Assembly: GCA_013400115.1 (NCBI GenBank)
Contig: VXBP01000234.1
Coordinates: 186,001-250,000 of the forward strand
DNA from: Rhinopomastus cyanomelas
Taxonomy: Eukaryota > Chordata > Aves > Bucerotiformes > Rhinopomastidae
Reading direction: 5' to 3'
DNA length: 64,000 nt
Shown here one piece after another: positions 21,300 through 34,211 of this stretch. Made by a program: the position numbers and the translations under genes. The notes under the pieces are model-generated. The model had not been told where the DNA came from, searched no databases, and saw only the letters and a list, made by a program, of their open reading frames with translations. Numbering within the stretch: position 1 is the stretch's first letter; the number at the start of each line of letters is the position of its first letter.

Positions 21300-22067
21300 C
21301 TAGCCTACACATGCATGATCACCCTGGTTGTAGAAGACATCTATGATTCTATCATTGAAACTGATGTTTGAGATGCTTGAAAACGCAGAAACATAGGAGT
21401 GGCTGCAGCAACTCAGCCCAAAGATCTGTACAGCATTCACCCTGTCTCTGACTGCAACAGCAGGTACCTGGGTGGAAAACCCAGCAAGACAGGGAGTACA
21501 GAGTGAAAGTTCACCTCGTTTAAAGTCACAGCTTGCAGCAAGCAGTGACACGGGGGCAGCCTGCGCAGGAGCCTGCAGTGATGTCATCACATTGAAAAGC
21601 TCTCGACAGATCTTCCTTTCGTTAATTTGTGTAATTGCTTTCCAGACAGTTGTATTTCTGGCCTCTGGAATGTGCAGATGAATGATGGATGTGCAAATGT
21701 CCTTTCTTCTGTTTGTTTTAATACTCCGCTTGCTAATCTCGTATAAAGTTCCCTGGATCTTCTGTTATGAGGAACGGTGAGTAATCATCCCCTACTCACT
21801 TCCTTCGTGACACTCACGATTGTCTGGATGTATTACAGCCCTCTCAGTCATCTCTCTTTTAAGATGAAAATTGCCAAGTCACACAGTCTCTCCCTCACAC
21901 AAAGATCTCCAGAAGCCCGTGCTCCTGCTTCCCCCACTACCCACCGCCTTCCTGGGTCGACTGCATCCATTTTAACTCTACGTGATCAAAGTGAGAGGCC
22001 CAACAATCACCACGGGGTGATGTCTCTGCTGTGCCTTCCATTCACTCCCCAAACTTGTCTCATGTTA
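21300..22067. other. Unique intron block, part possibly conserved
   Basis: The stretch 21590-21775 (cgttaatttgtgtaattgc ... ccgcttgctaatctcg) is AT-rich, with several TAAT cores, and differs from its surroundings. No gene seen. Confidence 0.3.
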
Positions 22068-22542
22068 CACAGAATCACACAGAACCATTAAAATTGGAAA
22101 GGGCATCAAGATCATCAAGCCCAACCTTCAGCTCAACACCTCTGTGACCACTCGCCTTGTGAACAGCTCCAGGGATGGGGACTTCACCACTTCCCTGGGC
22201 AGCCTGTTCCAGGGATCCCCCACCCTCAGATTCACAACTTTTTTCCTCATGTGCAGCCTAAATCTGCCCTTTTCCAGCTTCAAACCATGACCCCTCATCC
22301 TATCATTCCCTGCCCTTGAGAACAGTCTTCTCCAGCTGCTTAGAGGTCCTATTGCTCCCTGCCCCTTGGGAACAGTTCTTCCCCAGCCCCTGACAGGGAC
22401 TGGAAGGTCATTCCAAGGTCCCTCTGGAGTCTTCTCCTCCTCAGGCTGAACAACCCCAACTGTCTCAGCCTGTCCTCATAAGGGAGGTGCTCCAACCCTC
22501 TGAGCATTTTCGTGGCCTCCTCTGGACTTGCTCCAACAGGTC
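22068..22542 (-). mobile_element. CR1 LINE 3' part, apparent hybrid of group A tail and group C body
   Basis: The tail part 'cagaaccattaaaattgg' is group A-like. From about 22200 ('gggatcccccaccctcag') the body is group C and carries the same internal ~50-bp duplication as the copy at 2573-3162. Confidence 0.88.
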
Positions 22543-22860
22543 ATCAATCCCATGTGGTCCCATGGGATGCTTCATGGGTGTCCCCCCACCATCACAACCC
22601 TTCATTCCTGACCTTTATTTCCCACCTTTGAACTGGTTACCAAGACTCTTCTTCCTGTCCCATGACAGCACAGTTTAAATTCTTCACGATGGGAAAAGCA
22701 CTCCCTTGTCTGCACCAGCCACATCACCCACATCACATGCACTCTGATATACTTAAAGAACAATAACAGATTCGTGACACCCACCCCCCTCCTCCAGTAT
22801 GCCGTATGCTATTCTGGTGTTACTTCTTCAGTCTGCTTTTAATCCCAATTAAAGAAAGCT

Positions 22861-22952
22861 ACTGGATCTTGGGGATCCTGCTGGGGCAGGGGGGACTGGA
22901 CTAGATGATGTTTCAAGGCCCCTTCCAACCCCTAATGTCCTGTGATGCTGTG
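22861..22952 (+). mobile_element. CR1 LINE tail, group B
   Basis: 'actggatcttggggatcctg', 'ggactagatgatgtttc', ending 'gtcctgtgatgctgtg'. The next CR1 starts directly after. Confidence 0.9.
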
Positions 22953-23250
22953 AAAAGCTGGGGTAGGGCTTTTCACATATGTGCGTGGAAAGAGGACAAG
23001 TCACTACAGACTTGAAGAGGGGAGACTGAGGTTGGACAGGAGGAAGAAATTCTTTCCTGTGAGGGCACTGAGATGCTAGAACAGGCGGCCCAAGGGAGTT
23101 GTGGCTGCTCCATCCTTGGAAGTGTTGAAGGGCAGGTTGGCTGGGGCCCTGGGTAACCTCATCCAGTGAAGGTGTCCCTGCCTGCGCAGTGGAGTTGGAA
23201 CTGGGTGATCTTTAAGACTCTTTCCAAATCCAGCCATTCTATGCTTCTAT
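22953..23250 (+). mobile_element. CR1 LINE 3' end, group D, joined to the previous tail
   Basis: 'aaaagctggggtagggc' abuts the preceding tail. It has 'tgtccctgcctgcgcag' and ends 'ccattctatgcttctat'. Confidence 0.93.
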
Positions 23251-25294
23251 CCTCCAAAGGACAGAATCCAAATCCTCCAAACTCAACAGGTTTAAAAAAA
23301 AAAGTCTAATTTTTTAATTCTAATTTTTGGACCATTAATGAGTCCAGCTTCAATAAAGATTGTAGGTCTCCATACTTCCCCGTCCAGTACAAGGCCAGTA
23401 TAAGTAATGGGGTGTACAAGAGACTTAACAACATGGCAATCTGAGCCCAGAGCTCCTTAGGACCTTTCAGGGAACATCACTTTCCTGCTTTAAAAGCATT
23501 TATTAAACTTTTTAAGGGGCAGACACTTCAGAGAGCTTCATGCCCTTTGGAAAGAAAACTTCTGGAGGAACCTTGTTAAACTTTAACAATTATTAATTTC
23601 TCACTCATGGATTATTTTTTCCTCAAGTACAACTTCCAGTTCTGAATGGTGTCTCCTCACCTCGGGCATTCTACATGGACTTCATTGTTTTCATTCACTT
23701 TTACCATCTCTCAGGCCTTTTTTCCACAGATCCTATAACTTCACAATAAACCTCTTACACAACATGCTTACGCAGGCTCCACGATGCCGCAGATGCTTTT
23801 AACAAGCCTCCTCATTTTTATGGGTTTTCCCCCTTTGAAGCTGAACTTCACTGGAAGTTTTGTTTATTTTAGCTTGCTCCTCCAGGACCTGATGTGGGTC
23901 TGAGCACCACGTGCTCACTGTCACAGAGCAATTCACTGATGGCCGTGCCCTGCAGCACGTCCTGCGAGTAAATCCGGACTTGTCTCTCTCTGAGTGGGTT
24001 CAGGGTACGAGCTCCAAGAGCTTTGACATTTGCTCGGTGCACACGAGGCCACCTGAAGTCTCTCGTTACTGCATTTGCTGCCCTCCCAACCTTTTGCATT
24101 TCTCTGGGCATGTCACAGCCACTTTCACCATCTTCAAGTGGTCAATAAACCAGCCTCAACGCTGCCGCCTTCCCTAGGGACACCTTGTCACTCGTGCACA
24201 GATTGACCCTGTCTTCCTTCTTTGATTTTACATTTTCCTGAGCGTGAAAAGCCTTTTCTTTATCATTTTGGCCCCCTCTATTGTTCCCACAGGATTTATA
24301 CCACAGATGAGCTTCCTTCTATCGTGGTTTTGGGCTGTGTGCCTTATTAGCATCCTCATTTAAAGCAGCAGCTAGTATATGTTTAATTCTCTCTGACTGC
24401 AGATTTTCATATCTTGATTAAAAGGGACTTTTCTGAGACTGATATTTGCAGTTTCTTAACTGAATTTTATCCAGCTCCCACCCAAACACTTTCCAAGGAT
24501 AAAGGCAGATTATGACTTCACCTTTAGACAACGAGCTCAACCTTCAGAACCTGTGTTTTTATAGACCTAATTGTTATTTAGCTGCTAACAGCCAGGCTCC
24601 TTCCTGTGCTGGCTCCTGCTCCTTGAAAACTTTACTGCTACAATTATGAACCTTCCCTTCTCTGTTTTCTTAACTCTGTGCTTGGTGCTGCACTTGAGGA
24701 AATGCTTCTATAAAAGTCTTGATTGTGAACCTGTTGTCTTAACAGCTGGTGTCTTCCCTCCAGGATTTCCCTCCCGTCTCCTCGCAACTGGGAGCTGTGG
24801 CAACGTCCCAGCAGTCTGTGAAGCAGTGCTAGGTAACTATGCTTGGTCCTGGGGCCAAGTGTCGTGGTCTGATCACGCTCAGGCTATTAAACTCTATTAA
24901 CTTCCAAAAAGCCTCATGGAAATCCTCTCTGACCCATTTAATGTCCAGGAATGGTCTGAAGGAGCGATAGCCGGCCCAAGGCAAACCTCATTCTAATAAC
25001 AGGTCTCTAGAGCCTAAAAACATTCCCTGGAGACACTTTCTTTACTGCTACAAATGCACATTGTATGGACCCGGATTCCTCCTGTTGGTGGAGACATCTG
25101 GAGGACAGATGTACAGATGCCCTATGGGACCTGTCATGTCTGATCACTGTCCTCAGAAACACAGCTGCATGTCTACCTGCTGACCAGACCTTCGCCCATT
25201 CAGCTCGTTTCTGTCTGTCACCCGTGATCTCTGTCCTTGGAGGCATGTCCTTGGTTTAGGAGACCACATGGATATCAGTGAGGGGGAATCTTGT
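23251..25294. other. CR1-free intron block, 2 kb
   Basis: Starts with an A/T-rich stretch (23290-23335). No recognised repeat. 24300-24560 is AT-rich and may be conserved. Minus-strand frames at 23869-24360 look mildly protein-like but match nothing I know and carry stops. Confidence 0.3.
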
Positions 25295-25400
25295 TTATCA
25301 TTGAATCACAGAATTATTAAGGTTGGAAGAGACTTACAAGATCAAGTCCAACTGTCAAACCAACCCCACCCTGCCCACTACACTCTGTTCCCTAGGGCCA
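25295..25400 (-). mobile_element. CR1 LINE tail, group A2
   Basis: 'ttatcattgaatcacag', 'aggttggaagagacttac', 'caaccccaccctgccc', then truncated near 'ccctagggccac'. Confidence 0.9.
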
Positions 25401-25782
25401 CTTTGATCTCTAAACCCACCACTTCTCCAGAAAGACCATAAACTGCCAAGAACGTCTGCACCTAAAGAAGACCTGCCCAGGGGCAAAAGCTGATGTTCTG
25501 TGCCACACTCTAAACTCCCAATCTTCTCCTGAAGAATGAGCAAACCCAAGGAGCATTTAGATTGTGGTATGAGATGGAAAATCTGAGGTCCATAAGTAGC
25601 AGAGGATGGGATTAATGTTGATTGAACACTTAAATTTATGTAATTGTGTGAAATAACATCTGAGACCCCTATAAATGTCAGTAGAGCCTCGAGAACTGAT
25701 TCAGTTCCTCTGACACAAGGGCTCTAATCTGTTGACCACATAACAGGGGCTCCAGAGGGACACCTGGGGTCAGCAACTGTGA
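25401..25782. other. Unique intron block
   Basis: No supportable feature. AT-rich around 25610-25660. Confidence 0.3.
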
Positions 25783-26465
25783 CACAGAATCACAGAACAT
25801 GAGATTGGAAGAGACCTCAAAAGATCACCTAAGTCCAACCCCCTGCCACAGCAGGATCCACCAGATCAAGTCACACAGGAACACATCCAGGTGGGTTTTA
25901 AATGTCTCCAGACAAGAAGACTCCAAACCCCCTGGGCAGCCCTATCCAGGGCTCTGTCACCTTCACTGGGAAGTTCTTTCTCATATTTATATGGAATCTC
26001 CTCTGTTCAAGCTCACCCCCATTGCCCCTCGTTCTATCATTAGATGCCCCTGAGCAGAGCCTGGCTCCATCCTCCCGACACCCACCCTTAACAAATGTAT
26101 AGACATTAATGAGGTCACCCCTCAGTCTCCATTTCTCCCAGCTGAAGGGACCCAGCTCCTCAGGTGTTCTACTTCCTTCATCATCTCTGTGGGTTTGTGC
26201 TGGACTACCTCCAGCAGCTCTGTGTCCTTCCTGAACCAAGGGGCCCACAACTGGACGCAATACTCCAGATGTGGTCTCACCAGGGCAGAGTAGAAGGGGA
26301 GAAGAACCTGTCTGGATCTGATCTGCTCCGCTAACCACCCCCGTTCTGATCCACCCCAGGATGCTGTTGGCCCTCTTGGCCACAAGGGCACATTGCTGGC
26401 TCACGGTCATCCTGGTGGCCACCAGGATCCCCAGATCCCTTTCGGGTGACCTGTGTCCCACTTTA
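25783..26465 (-). mobile_element. CR1 LINE 3' part, group B, about 680 bp
   Basis: Starts 'cacagaatcacagaacatg' and reads back through the ORF2 C-terminus. A 217-codon minus-strand frame (25898-26551) is mostly CR1 ORF2, with ERDLGILVATRM at its start, CR1-like text in a shifted frame in the middle, and FSWEKWRLRGDL later. A pair of frame changes is needed to follow the protein. Confidence 0.95.
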
Positions 26466-27835
26466 GGCTGCACTGATGAGAAGCACCACCTCCTTGAGCT
26501 GTGGCGGGCTCTCAGCACCCAGCTCACGTGCTGGCAGACTTGGCAGGCCACATGGTTAGCAGGAAGCTGGAAAAAGACTCCAGCTCTTCCTCACACAAAG
26601 CACAAACACAGAAAGGACTCCCTGATTCACTCAGTGCTTCTGCAAGCAGCCCCTACACAGCTACAAACCCCTTATACAGAAACATCACCAAGATTTATCA
26701 TAAAACCAGCAGTATTTTTAGCACTTGCTATTCCCAGTGTAAGATTACTTCAACCACTCACGCTTCTCCCAGCCAGAAACCCTCTTCTCTCTTACACACT
26801 GAACACTTGGTTCATATCTAGTTCTTCTTGGGCCAAGGCTATCCACACCCTAAACACCGTCTCACAGTCACTTAATCCCTAAATCCACACAAACACCAGT
26901 CCTCCCTCTGACCAGCTCTGTTTGTTTCCTACTCCCAGCAGGACTCATGCCAGACTCTTCCTGCCCAAGCAGCTCTGCTGGCCTTTTTCAAAGCAGGGAG
27001 AAGAGCTGCAGCCTGGCACCTTAATCAGCAGAAATTCCATGGCATTAACACCATGAAATGTAAATCAAGTCCAAGAGGAAAGTCACCTCATCCACAGCTG
27101 CCTGTCTGTCTACCAGCACAGCGACCCTGTGCGGGCTCTGGAGCTCCTCCAGCGTAACCCCAAAGAGATTTTCTGCTCTGTTTGTGTCCACGCTGTCGGA
27201 AGAAGTGAGCTAACCTTCACGCCAACAACCCCCAAGGATTACCAGCAGGAGTGACAGGCTGGCCAGCAAATTCCCCTCTACTTTCCCAGCGATGCCTCAT
27301 CGGCAAGCGGCTCCGACACGACAGAGACAAGCTGCTGTTTCAGCTATGCAGAGCTAGGGTACAACACTGCTTGGCCTTAATTTTGGGCTTCAGCAAGCTA
27401 TTGATTTTTTGATTCTTCATATGATGTTAATGATGTCACGATCATATCAAAGCAGCAGTCTGCTCCTGGAAAGCTCCGGAGCGCAATGTTTAATAGATAC
27501 TGTTAGTATTAATTCCTTGGACTATAACTCATTCTGTGCATGTTTCCGCTATTAGGAGTGGGGTGGTTTTTTCTAGGGGTTTTTTTTTTTAATTAATAAG
27601 AAATTCCCTCAACATGCAGGCAGAGTGAATAGTCAAAGCATTTACTTCTCCTCTTGGTTTTTAATTTGGGAATAGGGGGAGTGGGGGAAGACTGCCTTCT
27701 TCAACACATCCCAATCGATAGCAGATGAAGTGTAAGTGGACTTGGACGTTCCCGAGCTGCTCAAGAGGCAGCCACACATATATATATTTCATCAAGAGTT
27801 TATGCTACAAGTCTGCTCTCCTTCCTTTCTCATCA
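26466..27835. promoter_or_regulatory. Unique block with a candidate conserved element
   Basis: 27375-27560 is AT-rich and structured unlike nearby repeats: 'atgatgttaatgatgtcac' (CRE-like tgatgtca), 'catatcaaagcagcag' (TCF/LEF-like), 'gttagtattaattcc'. A T run lies at 27578-27590, and a short (AT)n at 27778-27787. The regulatory role is only inferred. Confidence 0.3.
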
Positions 27836-27980
27836 GTCCCTCCAGATTCCACTCCCTGGAAGTGTTTAAGGCCAGGGTGAACGAGGCACTGGGCAACCTG
27901 GTTGGGTGACAGGTGTCCCTGCTTGTCACAGGGGGTTGGAACTGGATGATCTCTGAGGTTTCTTCCAACCTCCATCAGTT
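27836..27980 (+). mobile_element. CR1 LINE tail, group D-like
   Basis: 'ccactccctggaagtgtttaag', 'ggttggaactggatgatc', ending 'tccaacctccatcagtt' without a clean octamer. Confidence 0.88.
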
Positions 27981-28944
27981 GGAGGGAATCCTTAAGGTCA
28001 GTTTTTTTACCTTCAGTCTTTGAGAGCAAAGAGAGGAACAGAGAGCAGAGACTCATTATTGCCCAAGACTGCTGGTAAGAATCGAGTCCCTACCATGCAG
28101 AAAATCACATTCATGTCTAGGAATGCTGAGACCCGGCCCAGAGACACTGCAAAATTCAGATCAATACCTAAAATTAAATTTTATGAGACATTAGGCTTAA
28201 GATGGAAACCAAATCGTTCTACTTTCTGGGTTACTCATACACAAAGTCACCTACAAGCTTGTTTGCAGGATCGGGACTGGCTGAAAATGAGGATGGGGTC
28301 GGATCGATTTGTTCTCTTCCATGTTTGCAGTTTCTCTTCTCTCTGAGAAGAAGCGCAGAGCTAGAGCTCTTGGCAAGCATCCCAACCTCATCATCCCACC
28401 ATTATTAAGTGGTTGGCTCTTTAGAGGCCCTGGATGGAAGAGGGCCAGGGAAGTCTGCAAGGAGAAAACTACCTCTGGCCCAGCCACCCATCAGTGGTGG
28501 CTCTAAGAGAGATGCTCCACTCTGATAACACCTTATCAGGCCCTGCAAGCTCTAAGAGACAAGGAACAGACCAAATAAGAAAGTCTTATCTTAACTGAAA
28601 TCCTTCCCCCTTGCCCTGTAGGAGGCCAGTGCTCATTCAGCAGGGCTGGAGTCTCTTTTGAGCAGCTGCTGGAGGCAGGAGTTGGCTCCTGGAGCACTAT
28701 GGAAAAGCAGAACCCACGGGGCTTCTGTCCCTCTGCTGCAGCTGAGGAAGTCTGCAGACAAAAGTGGCACTGATCTGTGATGAAGGTTTGTGTCTGCACA
28801 GACAGCAGGAATCCACTCTCACTGTGGCTGTCTCTCCACCTCCACCGTGACCCCTGACAGTGGGGTCCTGTTAGCAGTGAGAGATTGAAGAGGCCTCACT
28901 TCACTGTTGCCTTCTCCATCTAACTGCAGGCAAGGACACCTTTC
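27981..28944. other. Unique intron block
   Basis: No repeat or exon recognised. An AT-rich patch lies at 28155-28215. Confidence 0.3.
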
Positions 28945-29190
28945 ACACAGAATCACTTAGGTTGCAAAAGAGATTCGAGATCATGGAGTCCAACCACTAA
29001 CTCAGTTGCCCCAAGGCTACAGCTAAACTCTGTTCCTAAGCTTCACACTCTGAAACAGGGCCAGTGATGGCCATTCAACCCCCTCCCTGGGCAGCCTCTA
29101 CCAAGGCCTGATGGCCCTTTCCAGGAAGAAGTTTCTCCTCATCTCAACCTAAACTTCCCCTGGGGCAACCTGAGGGCATTTTCTCCCTCA
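28945..29190 (-). mobile_element. CR1 LINE 3' end, diverged group A
   Basis: 'cacagaatcacttaggttgc', 'ccaacctaaacttcccctg'-type ORF2 end (ctcaacctaaacttcccc), truncated at 'gagggcattttctccc'. Confidence 0.9.
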
Positions 29191-32100
29191 AGCATCTGCC
29201 ATGCCATGGTCCTGCCATCTTCTGCTCTACTTTTCCTGGCAGTTCCAGCCAGCAACTCCTTTCTCCAGACCCAGGAGTGGTCACAAAGGCATGGAAAAAG
29301 GGAGAGAAACAGACATACAGCAAAAGCACACCCCCCCCACCATGTTCACTTCACATCTGCACCAGCCTAACAAGGGAGAAGCCTCCCAGGCATGGGTGAG
29401 GTAGATTGAGATCATTTTCCTAACATGTCTCAATTAAAATGTAGATGTCCTTTACTGCCTGGGGGGAGAAGGGCAGGAGGCACTGGGAATGAGATATGGG
29501 AGGGAAAAGGGAAGCTTAATTCCTCCCTGTGCTGCCTGCCTTAACCCTTCTGGTGCCACCTCTGTTCCTACACCCAAGGTGATCTGGGTATGTTTGATGT
29601 AGTCACTCAGGTTTCACCAAAGCTACTAAAAGAACCTGGCACTTCCCAAGGGTGATTAATGCCTTAAACACCTCAGGGTTATGAGGAATGTGTTCAGAAG
29701 TCCCTGTCTCCACTGGCTCAAGTGGACTTTGCTGAAGTCTCTTTCTAAAAGCACCAAGGGGTTCAGAACTTGTTTTTCACAGTCAGAAACTGTCTCAGAT
29801 CTTTTCTTGGAAACGTCTCACTCCTTCAGTCCACACCAGTGCCCAGTTCTCATGTTGATCACAGCCTCTCAGATCTCTTTAGCCAGGTTAAGCAGAATCA
29901 TCTGTCCCAGCAGACCCTCTAGCATTTCTGCTCCTCCCCAATGTATTCCACTGCCTCCAAGTTTCTCTGAGATTTTTGCCACAAGACAACAATCAAAAGA
30001 CATGTTAATTGCTGGAGCAATTTCCTAAGCAGGGAAGAGAATAGTGAAGGAAAAGAATTTGAAACCTGCTGCTCCCACCATCACCAGCAGCTCACCCATG
30101 CTCTGTTTGAAGACACAACTACGTTTGATTGCTGTGGGGCAGCCCTATGTCCCTACAGAAGCCCAGAGCCAGTGGCATAAGGAACTCACAGCCAGCATAT
30201 CTGGTCTTCACTGTGAGTTTGCCTTCCCCTGCAGAAGGATGCAGAGAAAACCTGGTTTTTGATGACTACCCTGGTTTCTTGAATCCAGCTGTTAGCCACT
30301 CCAGACTAGCTCTGGCTCCAGGGATGAGATGATTAAAAACGCATCTGTTAGCCCAGTCAAAATTAATTTGGTCCAATCTACCAGGCACTGGGACAGGAGG
30401 CAAGCAATGTTGTTCATGTATGGATGGAATCAGCCACTCAACTCTTGTATGTTTTTCCCTGCTCTCCTCTGATGCTGACCTGCACTGGTGAGGCCAGCAG
30501 AGAACTGCAGCCTACTGACACCCAGGGCTTGATCTTCACTGCTGGGACAACTAGAGGGGTTCACTTGCAAGATGTTCTACTGGAGCATTGAACTGCATGT
30601 GGGGCAAGGCCAGAGATGAGGCTGTTACCTGAATCCCATAATTCATGGAGCTAAATCATCTGCACGCGCCTTGCTTCCCAGTTCCCACAGTTGATGGTGT
30701 GCTATTCAAACACTGCTGAAGGACATCTCTGAAGTGGCAAATGATGGAAGACAAGATGTTCAGGAGAACAGAACGATGAGTTGCTCAGCTTCGCTCACCA
30801 CAAAAAAGAATTATGTCTATTGCTGGGGATAGGAACAAGAAACTATGCTCACAGCAAAGCCAGAAGGATCCTCCCCACCAAAGAAAAGCCCCACAGCAGA
30901 GTGGGATAACAGGCTTCAATCTCAGAAGCTCCTGGGAAAGTCACACAACCTGCCTCCAGGACCACAGTACTACAGGGAAGGGAGAGAACTCCCTGGTACA
31001 GAAGCAAACGGCATACAGGGAGCTGGGAGCAGCAGGGAGAATTAGGGGCTGGGCACACACGTGCTGGTGGAACATGGGGAGATTTCAGAGTCAGTTGGGT
31101 TGGAAGACACCTTTTTCTCTGCAAAGGCTGATCTTTCTGCAGTGTTAAACCCGAGCTGCTAATGTTTCTGTGATGGAAACAAATCCCAAGTAGGACACCT
31201 ACCCCACAGGGCTGCATGAGGAGAAAAGCTTCTGCTGGAGCCCACAGCACGAAGTAATTATCTTCCCAGCCCTCCCCACTGCCCTCTAGCTAAATAAGCC
31301 AATCAAGGAAGAAGGTTGTTATCAAAACGCATTTACCACACGCCTGCGTCTTATGGTCCACAGTGCCCAGTGCTGTCCCCAGGCTGCCTCAGGCAAGCAA
31401 GGCCACAGAGGTACTCAACCTGTGAAGGACATAGCCCTACCCTGCACTTCTGGGTAGACCTGAGCAGCGCAAGTGCTCCCAAAAGAGACCTGATGTCATG
31501 ACGAAAGGACATCAAGGGCGCTGGATGCACAGCGTCCGCTCTCCAGGACGGGTCACCAGCTAGTCTGAGCCATAAAGTATCTTCACACTTGTTATAAACT
31601 CTACTGATTTGCCATCAGTTGGGTTTACAACACCCTCACTAAAGTTTGTACCACCTTCTACCCGCTGAATATGAACCTGTTCCTGAAGATCTTCAGCATC
31701 TGCTTGGCCACAAGTGATGGTAAAGTCTTTCATCTCTCTCAAGCCTGTTGTGCTCAAAGGTATGGGACTGGTTCAGAGAGGTTTATTCAATGTCATCACC
31801 CATCTGCAGGGAAATGGGCTTCCCAGGAGCCTTCATTTCACTCGGGACTTTCTCACCATCAATAGACATGCTCCTAGTCCCAAGAATTTCCTCCTGCTCT
31901 CTGGACTGAGAACCCTGATCTCATTTCAAAAGGCCTTTGGAGAGCTGTCACGTTGGAGGCTATTTCCTCTGCTCCAAAGGAGAGGCAATGCTGAGGTGTG
32001 AAATGATGGGCACTTTAGCTCTACCTGGGCAGACAGATTAAAGATTCCCTAGGCTCAGTGGAGATTGCTTAATGGGCTGGTGTCACTCCACAGGACCCCC

Positions 32101-32855
32101 CCTGCTGCGCACTTCTCCCCGTGCGAGGGCTGAAATGCCTTCTCCAGTTTCGATAACTACCTGAGAAGAAGCGGGAATCACTCTGTGCCAAGGCCAATTG
32201 TGGGAAGATGACTCCACTTTTCCTCGCTATCAGATGGAAGAGCCTCACAGGCCATGCGGGTGGCTGTCTGAGCCCCAGCTGCGACCAGGGAGGAGTCAGC
32301 CCAGTTGGTAGACAGGACATCTCGACAGCCGGTCCACTCCTACCTTTGCCATCGCTGACTGGCAGTGCTGTCACTGCCAAACAGCCGACTGGAGACTTTC
32401 AAATCAAATGAAAGATCCTCACATTAACTGCAATTACTTTCCCTCCCAGCATTACTGTTTTTCTCCCCATTGTGCACCAACAGCATCTCCTGTTGCAATG
32501 AGAAATGCTCTCAGATAGCTCCGATGCACAGGGGTAATGAATGTAGTGATTGAGGCAGCTCCGAGCCTCCCCTCTGATGGGGAAGACCAGACCAGCTGGC
32601 TACAAGTTCCCAAGGCAAAGCAGGATCTGAGCTCTAATCCATTTGTTCTTCACGTGTCTGATTCACCTTTAGAAAGTCTACAATAACTATCATGGACTTG
32701 TGACATGTAGAGGATCTCTCAGGTATCTGAAGGCGCCAGGAGCTGACCTATGGCAAGACAAAGCTAAGTAGAAAAGGATGAAGAAGGTTTTTCCTAGAAA
32801 ATAGGAATAAAAGAGCTTTTCCTATAAAACACCCAAACCATGACAAGATTTATTC
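29191..32855. other. Longest CR1-free intron block, 3.7 kb
   Basis: Non-repetitive over its whole length. It contains a C run at 29329-29337 and a coding-like minus-strand stretch near 31563-31880 (see findings). No splice-flanked exon or RNA gene that I can support. Confidence 0.35.
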
Positions 32856-32957
32856 TGAGTAACCTGCTCTAGTGCAGGTGTCCCTGCCTGTGCAGGGAGG
32901 CTGGAACCAGATGATCTTTAAAGTCCCTTCCAACCCTGGCCATTCTATTCTACGATG
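32856..32957 (+). mobile_element. CR1 LINE tail, group D
   Basis: 'tgagtaacctgctctagtgc', 'tgtccctgcctgtgcagg', ending 'ggccattctattctacg'. Confidence 0.93.
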
Positions 32958-34211
32958 CATCATGCCAGGCAAAGGCAAAATGTCTGCAAACTGCCACCTC
33001 CCTGAAGGGATCTGGTTTGCATGGATCCCATACAGGCATGGGGAGTACAACTGAGGCCTTGGTTTCTTGCAGAGGAAGCTGCAGGTCACAAACTCCTGCA
33101 AAAATCAGCAATTCACTCTTTTCTCACCACCTGCAGAGTTCAGAGTGGCACAGGACTGGATGTGATATTCCTGCCCTATTGAGATGCTGAAGCTTGATCC
33201 ACACAGTCCCTTTCACACCTGAGATATCCTCCCTCCCCCGTGCAAGCGGAGGAAAACACTGGGAAGGAAAAGAGAGGAGCTGAAGGGGAAAAGGAAGAAA
33301 AAACCTCTACCTGAAAGACAGCCCCAGTCTTTCAGACAGCAGAAAGTCAAGCGAGCAAAAGACCCTTCAGAAAAGGTCTTATTGCAGCATCTGCAGGCAG
33401 CTTAGGTTACCCGAGACTCTCTAGTGATTCAGAAGACTTTGACCAAGAAAGTTAAAGCCAGGGACGATCAATGAGCCTCTGCAAGCAGCGCCGCATCGAG
33501 TTACCTGCTGAGACGAGGCAGCGGGAGCTGCACTCAGGAACTTGGTCTTTTTTGCTCTATTTTTTTCTGGGTCTGGCAACAAGTCTGAGCCTGGGGAACA
33601 AACCTCCCCCGCCCCGCACACTAATCCCTCATCCCTAGGTAAAAAACGTGTTAAAGTGCCGCTTCGCCAGCCATATCATGCTAGAAATGAGGCCTGGAAT
33701 TCCTGGGTACAGGAGTATCCTGCAGCTACAAGGCAGGTGAGAAGGGCTGGAGAGCAGGAGGATGTGGAGGACAACTTTCCAGATACTGAGGTAGGTGTCT
33801 GCTAACAGTCGACAGGGCTGTCCTTTTGTGAAGAAACCAAAACAACCCCTCCTGTGGCTTCTCAGGTGTCTCATAAACATCAGATTCTCTGCTGCAGCTC
33901 TTTAGTGAATCCATGGTCAGCTCAGCCTGAGCAACCGGGTGCAGCAGTCTCCTCATCCCTTAACCAACCCAGAGCCAAAGGGATCCAGGAAGGTGGCGGG
34001 TGTGGCACTAAAAAACTTGAAATAAAATCCTAAAATAAGAATTTCTCAGGTCTGAAGGAATCATGCTACAGATACTAAATGGCATCGGCCCCTTCTGAAG
34101 TGAGTTTCAAGAGCATTTCTTACTAAAGAAAATTTGCCCACTACGAGCTGGAAAACTGGTTTTGAAATGTCAGCGGTCGTCCTGGAAAATGGGACTACTT
34201 GCCTCTGTGAT
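32958..34211. other. Unique intron block
   Basis: Purine-rich at 33240-33310. A plus-strand 87-codon frame at 33542-33805 has no known resemblance. Nothing else seen. Confidence 0.3.

Noticed and set aside
21335..21352. Isolated octamer pair 'tctatgattctatc'
   Set aside because: No CR1 body adjoins it directly; may be a displaced tail of the copy ending at 21299, but this is not provable.
23869..24360. Minus-strand frames resembling a decayed gene
   Set aside because: Stops and lack of any recognisable motif; could not be tied to a family.
25898..26551. 217-codon open frame, the longest in the window
   Set aside because: It lies mostly inside a CR1 copy and reads as its ORF2 C-terminus in changing frames; the outer part has no resemblance to a host gene.
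27060..27215. Minus-strand stretch with protein-like text around 27190-27060
   Set aside because: Open for about 55 codons only, no match known to me, no acceptor/donor pair with matching phase.
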